NCBI GenBank assembly: GCA_021811085.1
Contig: JAJZPQ010000011.1
Location: 20,372 to 84,371 of the forward strand
DNA length: 64,000 nt
Source of the DNA: Pseudomonadota bacterium
GTDB lineage: Bacteria; Pseudomonadota; Gammaproteobacteria; Burkholderiales; SG8-39
Reading direction: 5' to 3'
The notes beneath the pieces were generated by a model. It was not told where the DNA came from. It did no database searches and saw only the letters and a program-made list of their open reading frames with translations. Position numbers and translations under genes: made by a program. Shown piece by piece: positions 17,430 to 24,155 of this stretch (within the stretch, counting starts at the first letter, position 1; each line of letters starts with the position of its first letter).

Positions 17430-18583
17430 AGTTTCCGAGATTGCCGGCCGATAACCGGCTGGACGCGGCGTGCAGGGTCCTCCGCGCGGAGGTGCGCGAG
17501 TTCCTGCGGCAAGAGTTGGCCACGGGTGGCTTCGAGCCGGAGTGTGACAGTTGGCTGCGCGGCTTCAATCGCGAGTTTACGCGCAAATTGGGTATGCGCG
17601 GCTGGCTCGGAATGACCTGGCCCCTGCGCTACGGCGGACAGGAGCGGTCGCAGCGCGAGCGCTATGTCGTGATCGAAGAGCTTCTCGCGGTCGGCGCGCC
17701 GGTGGCGGGGCACTGGATCGCCGAGCGGCAAGTCGGCTCGAGCATTCTGCGCCACGGCACCGAGGACCAAAAGCAACGGCTCGTCCCGCCCATCGCACGC
17801 GGCGAGAGTATCTTCGGCGCCTGCTACAGCGAGCCCGATGTCGGTTCCGATCTTGCCTCGGTGAAGGCCCGAGCGGTGCGCATCGACGGCGCCTGGAAGA
17901 TCACGGGGACGAAGGTGTGGACGAGCCAGGGGCACAATGCGGATCATCTGTTCGTCCTATGCCGCACCTCGGACGGCGAGGGCGTAAAGCACCGGGGGCT
18001 GTCGATGCTGATCGTCGCCATGCCCGCGAGGGGACTTACGGTACGCCCTATTCGGCTCCTCACCGGCGAACACCACTTCAACGAGATGATCTTCGACGAT
18101 GTCGAGGTGCCGGACTCAATGGTGCTGGGCGGAGAAGGTGAAGGCTGGAAGATCGTCACCGGCGATCTCGCGATGGAGCGTAGCGGCCCCGAGCGCTTCA
18201 TGAGCACGCTACCGCTGCTCGGCGAGATGATCCGCAAGGCGCGCGCGATGCCCGAGGATCCGCGCGCGCAAATCGCGATCGGCGAGCTGGTGAGTCGCTT
18301 CTGGACGCTGCGTTCGATGTCAATTGGGGTCGCCGCGTTGATGGAGCAGGGCTACGAACCCAGCGTCGAAGCTGCGCTGGTCAAGGATCTCGGTACGCGC
18401 TTCGAGGGTGATCTGGCGCAGGCGGCGCGCCTGCTCTTCCCGATGATTCCCTCGCTCGATAGCGACGACCGCTTTGAGAACTTTGCCGCGCAGGCAATCC
18501 TGCATACCCCGGCCTACACACTGCGCGGTGGCACAAATGAAATCCTGCGCGGAATTGTCGCACGCGGACTCGGAGTAAGGTGA
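17426..18583 (+). CDS. Acyl-CoA dehydrogenase, large-type partner (pair 3)
   Basis: This 385-residue acyl-CoA dehydrogenase is clearly paralogous to the 2820 gene. Shared blocks are WPLRYGGQERSQRERYVV, SEPDVGSDLASVKARA, GTKVWTSQGHNAD, FERSGPERFMSTLPLL-type and the C-terminal GGTNEILRGIVARGLG. The YEGT segment is LRGGT, again without glutamate. I prefer the TTG at 17426: it overlaps the previous TGA as TTGA and has GGGAGA seven bases upstream. It also gives an N-terminus matching the 2820 protein; a GTG at 17411 would add five residues. The next gene follows with an overlap. Confidence 0.88.
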   Translation: MKFPRLPADNRLDAACRVLRAEVREFLRQELATGGFEPECDSWLRGFNREFTRKLGMRGWLGMTWPLRYGGQERSQRERYVVIEELLAVGAPVAGHWIAERQVGSSILRHGTEDQKQRLVPPIARGESIFGACYSEPDVGSDLASVKARAVRIDGAWKITGTKVWTSQGHNADHLFVLCRTSDGEGVKHRGLSMLIVAMPARGLTVRPIRLLTGEHHFNEMIFDDVEVPDSMVLGGEGEGWKIVTGDLAMERSGPERFMSTLPLLGEMIRKARAMPEDPRAQIAIGELVSRFWTLRSMSIGVAALMEQGYEPSVEAALVKDLGTRFEGDLAQAARLLFPMIPSLDSDDRFENFAAQAILHTPAYTLRGGTNEILRGIVARGLGVR

Positions 18584-19593
18584 TGAACGACACGCAAACC
18601 GACATGCTGGCGGACTCGGTTTCTCGAGCGCTTGGGGACGTTGTAACGCCGCGCGGCACGGTCGAAGCTGAGGCGAAGGGCATCGACGCAAAAGCGTGGA
18701 ACACGCTGCGTGCTCTCGGGCTCGCTGGCGAGGACGCCGCGACATTGAGCTTTGAGGAACAAGCTACGGTGCTGGAAGCTATCGGTTACGCCGCAGCGCT
18801 TGTGCCATATGCGGACAGCGAGGCAATCGCGCGCTGGCTAGCGCATGGCGTCGGGTTCGCCACTTCTTCTGAAGAAGTCCTGGCAATTGTGATGGCGTCG
18901 CCGAATGCGTTGTCGAGGCAACGCATCGCGTGGGGACGTCATTCCGCGCGGACGTTCTTCAGCTACGCAGAAGGGGGCCGTAATTGGGTGGCCGTCATGT
19001 CGACCGCGGAGCTGGCCTTGGCAAATGGCGCGAACCTTGCCGGTGAGCCGCACGACAAGTGCGGTGTAGATCGCGCGCAGCCGACTGAGGTTCGCGCGGT
19101 GTCCGATGAATTCTCCCCGGCCGCCGTTGGTCAACGCGGCGCCCTGTGCCGCGGCGCCGCGATGCTTGGCGCGGCTAGGAAGGCCCAGGAGCTGACGTTG
19201 CAATATGCGGCCGACCGCAAGCAGTTCGGCAAACCGCTCGCGCAGTTTCAGATGATCCAGTCCTATCTCGCGCAAATGGCGGGGGAGCTTTCTGCGGCGT
19301 CGGCAATTTTCGCAACAGCGTTGCGCGCAGCGGAGCGTGGTGCTCGCGCAAGCCGGGTGGAAGCCGCCGCTGCAAAGGTGCGGATCGGACAGGCAGCGCA
19401 CACCATCACCGCGCTCGCGCACCAGGTGCATGGCGCCATCGGCTTCACTGAAGAATATTCACTGCAACTCTGGACCCGGCGCCTGTGGGCTTGGCGCGAG
19501 GAATTCGGTAATGAGACGGACTGGGCGCGGGAGCTGGGATCAGCCGTAATCGCGCTGGGCCCCGACGCATACTGGGAGCGAATTACGCAATGA
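18580..19593 (+). CDS. Acyl-CoA dehydrogenase, short-type partner (pair 3)
   Basis: This 337-residue short acyl-CoA dehydrogenase is paralogous to the 3965 gene. It has ADRKQFGKPLAQFQMIQSYLAQM (about 207-229) and QVHGAIGFTEEYSLQLWTRRLWAWREEFGNE at the end. The first 150 residues are weakly conserved. Start is the GTG at 18580 (GTGATGAAC) or the ATG at 18583; the former overlaps the upstream stop. It is coupled to its large partner and to the crotonase gene after it (ATGA overlap at 19590). It is the probable regulatory or FAD-sharing half of a heteromeric enzyme. Confidence 0.88.
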   Translation: MMNDTQTDMLADSVSRALGDVVTPRGTVEAEAKGIDAKAWNTLRALGLAGEDAATLSFEEQATVLEAIGYAAALVPYADSEAIARWLAHGVGFATSSEEVLAIVMASPNALSRQRIAWGRHSARTFFSYAEGGRNWVAVMSTAELALANGANLAGEPHDKCGVDRAQPTEVRAVSDEFSPAAVGQRGALCRGAAMLGAARKAQELTLQYAADRKQFGKPLAQFQMIQSYLAQMAGELSAASAIFATALRAAERGARASRVEAAAAKVRIGQAAHTITALAHQVHGAIGFTEEYSLQLWTRRLWAWREEFGNETDWARELGSAVIALGPDAYWERITQ

Positions 19594-20378
19594 GTGACCT
19601 TGAATACGACATCCGGAATCGGGTGGCATGGATCCGACTCAATCGTCCGGAACAAAAAAACGCCTTCACGCTCGAAATGATAGATGAATGGGCGAGACGC
19701 CTGCAGGAGGCCGAAGCTGACGGCGAGGTCGGCGCGATAGTCGTCACCGGAAACGGAGGGAGCTTCTGCTCCGGAGTAGATCTCGCGGTCATCGAGGACC
19801 TGCAAAAGCGGGGAGACTCCCTCGCGTGGAAATCGCTTCTCTGGGATCGCGTCCACCGCATTGCGTTCACGTTGGAGCGGCTCGACAAACCGGTGATCGC
19901 CGCCGTTTCCGGGGCTGCCGTGGGCGCAGGAATGGACATGTCCCTCATGTGCGACATGCGGTTCGCCGGTCGCTCTGCGCGATTCTGCGAAGGTTATATT
20001 CGCATTGGTGCTGTGCCCGGCGACGGCGGCTGCTATTTTCTGCCCCGATTGGTCGGCAGCGCCAAGGCACTGGAACTCTTTTTGTCCGGTGAGTTTGTCG
20101 ATGCCGAAGAGGCGCTGCGGATCGGCATCGTCAACCGCGTGTATGACGATGGCGAGCTAGTGGAACAGACCCAGCGGTTTGCGGAGAAAATCGTGGCTCA
20201 CAGTCCGGTGGCGCTGCGCATCATCAAGCGGGCGGTGTACCAGAGCCGCGACGCCGACTTGCGCATGGCCCTTGACATGATTTCCTCGCACATGGGTATC
20301 GTACAGACAACCGGAGATGCGCAAGAGGCGTTCAATGCCTTTCGCGAGGGGCGGCGGCCGCGCTTTGCGGGGGCGTAA
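19590..20378 (+). CDS. Enoyl-CoA hydratase/isomerase (crotonase) family protein
   Basis: This 262-residue crotonase-fold protein shows VAWIRLNRPEQKNAF, VVTGNGGSFCSGVDLAVIED (about 51-70) and AAVSGAAVGAGMDMSLMCDM. The positions of the two hydratase glutamates are aspartate (AGMDM) and tyrosine (CEGYIRIG). As with the 10674 crotonase, classical hydratase activity is doubtful. It is located between the acyl-CoA dehydrogenase pair and the TRAP permeases and overlaps both neighbours by a few bases. Confidence 0.88.
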   Translation: MSDLEYDIRNRVAWIRLNRPEQKNAFTLEMIDEWARRLQEAEADGEVGAIVVTGNGGSFCSGVDLAVIEDLQKRGDSLAWKSLLWDRVHRIAFTLERLDKPVIAAVSGAAVGAGMDMSLMCDMRFAGRSARFCEGYIRIGAVPGDGGCYFLPRLVGSAKALELFLSGEFVDAEEALRIGIVNRVYDDGELVEQTQRFAEKIVAHSPVALRIIKRAVYQSRDADLRMALDMISSHMGIVQTTGDAQEAFNAFREGRRPRFAGA

Positions 20379-20947
20379 TGGCTACATCTTCATACCGAAC
20401 CCTGGAAATCGCCAACCGCGCAATTCGGGCGCTCGAGGCGCTCTCTATGACTGTGACGGCGGCGGGGCTCTTCACGATCATGGCAGTGATTGTCGCGGAC
20501 GTCGCCGCGCGATACTTCTTCAAGTCGCCCCTTCCGTGGTCCTTCGACTTGATCTCGCTCTACCTCACGCCAGCGATCTTCTTTCTCGCGCTCTCGGATA
20601 CGCTGCACAAGGAACACCACGTCAATGTGGATATCGTCTTTGGCCATGTTGGCTCGCGCACCGCGAACGCTCTGAGGTTCCTTGGCAGTGCGCTTGCAAT
20701 CGTCGTTTTCCTCGGTGTGACCTATACTGCAGTGATCCAGACGTGGCAGGCATACCAATCGAGCGCAGTTACCTCCGGGATCATTGAGTGGCCAACCTGG
20801 GTCAGCTCCGCCTTCGTTGTGGCAGGCGCGGGCCTGCTCCTGCTGCGTCTGATCTTCCGCACCGCGGCCTTCGGCATTGCCGCCTTCACCGGCGCCACGC
20901 AGGTTCCGGGCGTTGCGCCGCCGGTGCACCTCGAGGAGGATCTGTAA
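20378..20947 (+). CDS. TRAP transporter small membrane subunit (DctQ type)
   Basis: This 189-residue integral membrane protein has four predicted transmembrane segments (about residues 26-48, 57-77, 96-118 and 140-162). It contains the DctQ hallmark PWSFDLISLYLTPAIFFLALS. It pairs with DctM and the receptor encoded at 14067 to import an organic acid driven by an ion gradient. The ATG at 20378 overlaps the preceding stop (TAATG), and the DctM start overlaps its own stop. Confidence 0.9.
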   Translation: MATSSYRTLEIANRAIRALEALSMTVTAAGLFTIMAVIVADVAARYFFKSPLPWSFDLISLYLTPAIFFLALSDTLHKEHHVNVDIVFGHVGSRTANALRFLGSALAIVVFLGVTYTAVIQTWQAYQSSAVTSGIIEWPTWVSSAFVVAGAGLLLLRLIFRTAAFGIAAFTGATQVPGVAPPVHLEEDL

Positions 20948-22236
20948 TGGCGGCGCTCGCAATCGTGCTCCTGCTCGTAAGCCTGCTCGCCATCGGCATG
21001 CCGGTCGGCTTCGCGCTTGCCGTGGCGGGCGTGGCCGGGCTGTTCCATACCGGTGGCGTCGACATGGTGCTCGGCATCCTCGACACCGTGCCGCTCAGTT
21101 CAGCCAGCTCCTACGAGTTGGTGACGATCCCGATGTTTCTGCTGATGGCCGAGTTCATCATCATGAGCAAGATTGCCGACGATCTGTTCGAGTCCGCGAC
21201 AAAATTCATCGGCCATCTGCCTGGCGGTCTAGGCGTCGCCACCGCTGTCGCCGGGGCCGGGTTCGGTGCCATTTCTGGCTCAAGCACTGCCGCTGCGGCC
21301 ACACTTTCCGCTGCCTGCATTCCCGCTATGATCAAGCAGGGTTACGAGCCACGGATGGCCTACGGCGTCGTCGCGATCTCGGGCACGCTCGCAATGCTGA
21401 TCCCGCCCAGCATTGCCATCGTCCTGTACGCCATCATTGCGGGCGAGAGCATCGGCCCGATGCTGATTGCCGGGGTGATTCCGGGGCTGCTGGTAACCTT
21501 GACCATCGCTTTCACGGTGGTGTTGCTAGTGTTACTCGACCGCTCGCGCGCGCCAGTCACCCCCAGGGCATCGTGGAAAGAAAGGATCGAATCGCTCAAA
21601 ATAACCGGCCCGATGGTCGCGCTCATGTTGTTGGTGACTGGTGTAATCTACCTCGGGGTTGCGACGCCCACCGAGGCCTCCGCGCTCGGCGCCTTCGGCG
21701 CCTTTGTGCTCGCCATTCGTGCCCGCAAGATCGACGTCGGCTCGCTGTGGCAAGCGCTCACGAAGGCGGCCAGCTCGAGCTGCATGATCGCCATGATTAT
21801 CGTGGGCGCGAAAATCTTTGGCTACTTCTTCGCCATGACGCAGGCGACCCAGGACCTTGTGGCGTTTATCGCCGGTCTCGGACTGAACCGATACGTAGTG
21901 CTCTTCCTAATCCTCTGCATGTACCTGTTGCTTGGTTGCCTCCTTGACCAGATCGCAATCCTGATCCTGACGGTTCCCGTAGTGCTGCCGATCATTAAGG
22001 CACTCGCCTTCGATCCGATGTGGTTCGGGATCATCGTGATCGTCATGGCCGAGGTGGGCATGGTGACGCCGCCCGTGGGACTAAACGTCTTTGTGGTCGC
22101 ACGCGTCAACAATCGGCCAGCGGCGGAGATTTTCCGTGGCGTGGCACCGCACGTGGTGGCGCATCTTGTTCTAGTCGCAATTCTCGTCGCGTTTCCGGCA
22201 TTGGTGCTGTGGCTGCCGGCGACCATCAAGTCCTGA
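20947..22236 (+). CDS. TRAP transporter large permease (DctM type)
   Basis: This 429-residue membrane protein is of normal DctM length with about 12 hydrophobic segments. It shows LLAIGMPVGFALAVAG, ELVTIPMFLLMAEFI, GAGFGAISGSSTAAAATL (about 99-116), LIPPSIAIVLYAIIAGESIG and EVGMVTPPVGLNVFVV, all typical of the family. The start at the ATG at 20947 sits in TAATG at the DctQ stop; longer upstream readings are frame overlap. It is the last intact gene of module 2. Confidence 0.93.
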   Translation: MAALAIVLLLVSLLAIGMPVGFALAVAGVAGLFHTGGVDMVLGILDTVPLSSASSYELVTIPMFLLMAEFIIMSKIADDLFESATKFIGHLPGGLGVATAVAGAGFGAISGSSTAAAATLSAACIPAMIKQGYEPRMAYGVVAISGTLAMLIPPSIAIVLYAIIAGESIGPMLIAGVIPGLLVTLTIAFTVVLLVLLDRSRAPVTPRASWKERIESLKITGPMVALMLLVTGVIYLGVATPTEASALGAFGAFVLAIRARKIDVGSLWQALTKAASSSCMIAMIIVGAKIFGYFFAMTQATQDLVAFIAGLGLNRYVVLFLILCMYLLLGCLLDQIAILILTVPVVLPIIKALAFDPMWFGIIVIVMAEVGMVTPPVGLNVFVVARVNNRPAAEIFRGVAPHVVAHLVLVAILVAFPALVLWLPATIKS

Positions 22237-22238
22237 CC

Positions 22239-22257
22239 GAGGCGATCCGATCGCCTC
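22239..22257. terminator. Small hairpin after dctM-type gene
   Basis: GAGGCGAT, CCG loop, ATCGCCTC: a perfect 8-bp stem two bases after the permease stop. No T-run follows, so it is at best a weak terminator or an RNA 3' end stabiliser. Confidence 0.35.
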
Positions 22258-22320
22258 GAACATGGCAATCGGGTCGTTCGCGGCGCCTTCGGCTAGCATG
22301 AAACGCGTGCCAGCTTAAGC

Positions 22321-22617
22321 GTGTCCATGGATACCCGTACGCTCGGCGGCATCTCTTACAAGGACGACATCCGCGTCCTCGGAGTAAGCCCGGGTCCCGT
22401 TGCCACCGATCGCCTGATTTCCCTCCATAAACAGATGGCGACCACCAAACTGGGTGACGAGAAACGCTACAAGGAGTTGTTCGCGGGTATGGCATTCGGC
22501 CGTCCGGCAGAGCCGGAGGAGATTGCCTATACGGTGGCGTTCGCAGCATCCGAACGATCCTCGTACACTACAGGCGTATACATCACCGTAGGCGGCGGCC
22601 TCACTGTCTCGCATTGA
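22321..22617 (+). pseudogene. C-terminal fragment of an SDR oxidoreductase
   Basis: About 90 codons read TRTLGGISYKDDIRVLGVSP, GPVATDRLISL, FGRPAEPEEIAYTVAFAASE and SYTTGVYITVGGG. This is the second half of a classical SDR after the catalytic YxxxK. The Rossmann half with the cofactor motif and catalytic residues is missing, and the DNA between 22258 and 22330 does not encode it. A GTG at 22321 could start a small protein, but it could not be an active dehydrogenase. Truncation by deletion at the end of module 2 is the simplest explanation. Confidence 0.75.
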
Positions 22618-22835
22618 CAGGAGAGAAGATCGCCATTCGCATCGCTATCACCGTCTTCACGCCTGCGCTCGCCGTTGCCAGCGCCTCTTCGCCCACGCAG
22701 AATTGGTTGGCGTAGCCGGTCCTGATGGCTCTGGCGTAGGCCGTTCCGAAACTTGCCCAAAGGTGCTACACTTTCATGTAACACTTTGGAGTGGAACAGT
22801 GTGTTTTCTCCCTATGAAGAGGGGAGATTTCAGTG
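22618..22835 (+). other. Decayed stretch, possible signal-peptide remnant
   Basis: After an AGGAGAG at 22619-22625, one frame reads IAIRIAITVFTPALAVASAS, SPTQNWLA, stop, PVL. This looks like a lipid-free signal peptide followed by the NWxxxPV opening of Bug proteins. There is no ATG and a TAG interrupts it at once. The resemblance is suggestive only. Nothing else was recognised before the repeat region at 22836. Confidence 0.25.
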
Positions 22836-23068
22836 AATCCCTCCCTCTCCGCCAAATGAAAAAGCCCCACGCGTGGGGCTTTTTCATTTGATGGTGTGGG
22901 CGGGTACTTCGAGAACCCTCCGGTTCGACCAGCAGCGTCCAGTGGACGCTGCGCAGGACGCCGGCGGGCCCAAGCCCGGCGGCGGTCCAGAAACGCAACG
23001 CGTTTCTGGATGTCGGGATCGCCCTCAGGCGAGCACGACACAATCCCTCCCTCTTCCCCAAATGAAAA
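22836..23068. repeat. Hairpin-rich repeat block flanked by 27-bp direct repeats
   Basis: AATCCCTCCCTCTCCGCCAA and the following seven bases (22836-22862) recur at 23042-23068 with 25 of 27 positions equal, 206 bp apart. Between them lie consecutive hairpins: the palindrome at 22854-22889; GCAGCGTCCA/TGGACGCTGC with a 1-base spacer (about 22933-22953); CGGGCCCAAGCCCG (about 22966-22979); CCAGAAACGC/GCGTTTCTGG with a 3-base loop (about 22987-23009); and TCGCC/GGCGA (about 23019-23032). No protein is supported. Short frames on both strands look like the spurious ORFs often annotated in dispersed repeats. Confidence 0.7.
22854..22889. terminator. Perfect 36-bp palindrome, probable bidirectional terminator
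   Basis: The sequence from AAATGAAAAAGCCCCACG to its exact reverse complement forms an uninterrupted 18-bp arm palindrome with a GCCCCACGCGTGGGGC core and A/T tracts on both sides. A GC stem followed by TTTTT in either direction fits an intrinsic terminator working on both strands, for module 2 from the left and any transcript from the right. Confidence 0.7.
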
Positions 23069-23101
23069 GAATTTAATTACGTTTATATATTTGGACGGTA
23101 A

Positions 23102-23356
23102 TTTACCCCCATTTTCACTCCCGTTCATGTTTGGCTTTTCGCCCCGCGCCTGATCTCGGCAGGTTCGACGCCGGCCTATATCGAGCGCCCTGGTTACGCC
23201 AGCGCCAACTTGATCGACGTCGGAAGCCTCTTTGAATGCTTGCGATACTCTGGCGTTGGTGATTTCGATCGATCGGTACTACTCGTCGTGGAGTCGCGGA
23301 GAGGTAAGAACCGCATTCAAATAGAGGGCAGTAGATTTTCGCTGTTCTCTTCTTAA
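23102..23356 (+). other. Unidentified open frame without start codon
   Basis: There are 84 codons from just after a TAA at 23099-23101 to the TAA at 23354-23356, with segments VWLFAPRLISAGSTPAYIER, PGYASANLIDVGSLFECLRY and DRSVLLVVESRRGKN. The codon usage looks coding and there is no ATG. It could be the 3' end of a gene whose beginning was replaced by the repeat block. I do not recognise the family. It ends convergently with the NUDIX gene, the two stops overlapping. Confidence 0.3.
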
Positions 23357-23874
23357 CGGCCTATCCCGCGCTTGAAATCTTCAAAGATCTCTTTGACCGC
23401 CTCATAGAACCAGTAATCCAGTGGTTTCCCTTCTACGGGGGGCGGCTGATCGGGCAGTTCGTGGCGGGCAAAAAAGCGGGTGGCGACCACCTCCTGCGCC
23501 TGCGGAACCAGGTTGCCGCCGACGACGCGCGCCGCGAACGTCACGAGCATAACGCCCATGTGCGCCCGGCTGTAGACGTTCAACAGCTTGTCTATCACGA
23601 CATCGCAGCCCGTCTCCTCTTTCACTTCGCGCCGGGCGCCTTCTTCGAGAGATTCGTCTATTTCGACATACCCCGCGCAGGGCGCCCAGTAATCGGCCAA
23701 AGGCGGGTTCAGCCGGTGAACGAGCAGCAGCTTGTCTTCACGCGTCGCGACGGCGAGAGCGACCGGCACCGGATTCCGGTATACGATAAAGCCACAGCCC
23801 GGGCACATCGGTCGCTCGCGCCCGGATTCGATTCCGAGGATCAGTTCCACGCCGCATTGGGCACAGTATTTCAC
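23353..23874 (-). CDS. NUDIX hydrolase with N-terminal zinc ribbon
   Basis: This is a 173-residue protein from the preferred GTG at 23874, which has AGGTGG just upstream; an in-frame start at 23913 adds 13 unlikely residues. An N-terminal CAQCG...CPGCG zinc ribbon (about residues 4-27) precedes the NUDIX fold. The NUDIX box is GYVEIDESLEEGARREVKEE plus TG (about residues 67-88), with RREVKEE intact. The domain layout resembles NADH pyrophosphatase-like and ADP-ribose pyrophosphatase-like members; the substrate is not predictable. It has no operon partners and is flanked by unidentified remnants. Confidence 0.9.
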   Translation of the reverse strand: MKYCAQCGVELILGIESGRERPMCPGCGFIVYRNPVPVALAVATREDKLLLVHRLNPPLADYWAPCAGYVEIDESLEEGARREVKEETGCDVVIDKLLNVYSRAHMGVMLVTFAARVVGGNLVPQAQEVVATRFFARHELPDQPPPVEGKPLDYWFYEAVKEIFEDFKRGIGR

Positions 23875-23882
23875 AAGCCACC

Positions 23883-24074
23883 TACGAATCGAGTGTTGAC
23901 ATAACCGGTCCACGCAAGGACGGCAGCACGGTGGATTTCGTCAATTTGCCGGTCGCCAGGGGCGGTCCGCCAGGAATCACGGGCAATTGGACAACAGCGG
24001 ATGTGAAGGCAGCGCTGACCGGCCGCATGAAAAGGCCAGATGGTTTGACCGTTGGGCCAGAAAACAAAACCTGA
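23883..24074 (+). other. Unidentified reading-frame remnant
   Basis: One frame gives SSVDITGPRKDGSTVDFVNL, then PGITGNWTTADVKAALTGRM and KRPDGLTVGPENKT before the TGA at 24072-24074. Upstream it runs into the antisense of the NUDIX gene, so no start is possible. It may be the 3' end of a lost gene. It is not recognised. Confidence 0.25.
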
Positions 24075-24155
24075 GCACGCGTGCCATCTGCGACGCGGTG
24101 CGCTAGACGGAGACTGGACACCAACCCGCTGGCCACTTGCGGCGCCTGCGCTGTG

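Noticed and set aside
22836..23068. Possible CRISPR-like array
   Set aside because: Only two copies of the direct repeat, 206 bp apart, and the internal hairpins differ from one another; no cas genes.
22766..23128. Minus-strand frame of about 120 codons in the hairpin block
   Set aside because: It lies across five hairpins and both direct repeats, and resembles the spurious ORFs often annotated inside dispersed repeats.
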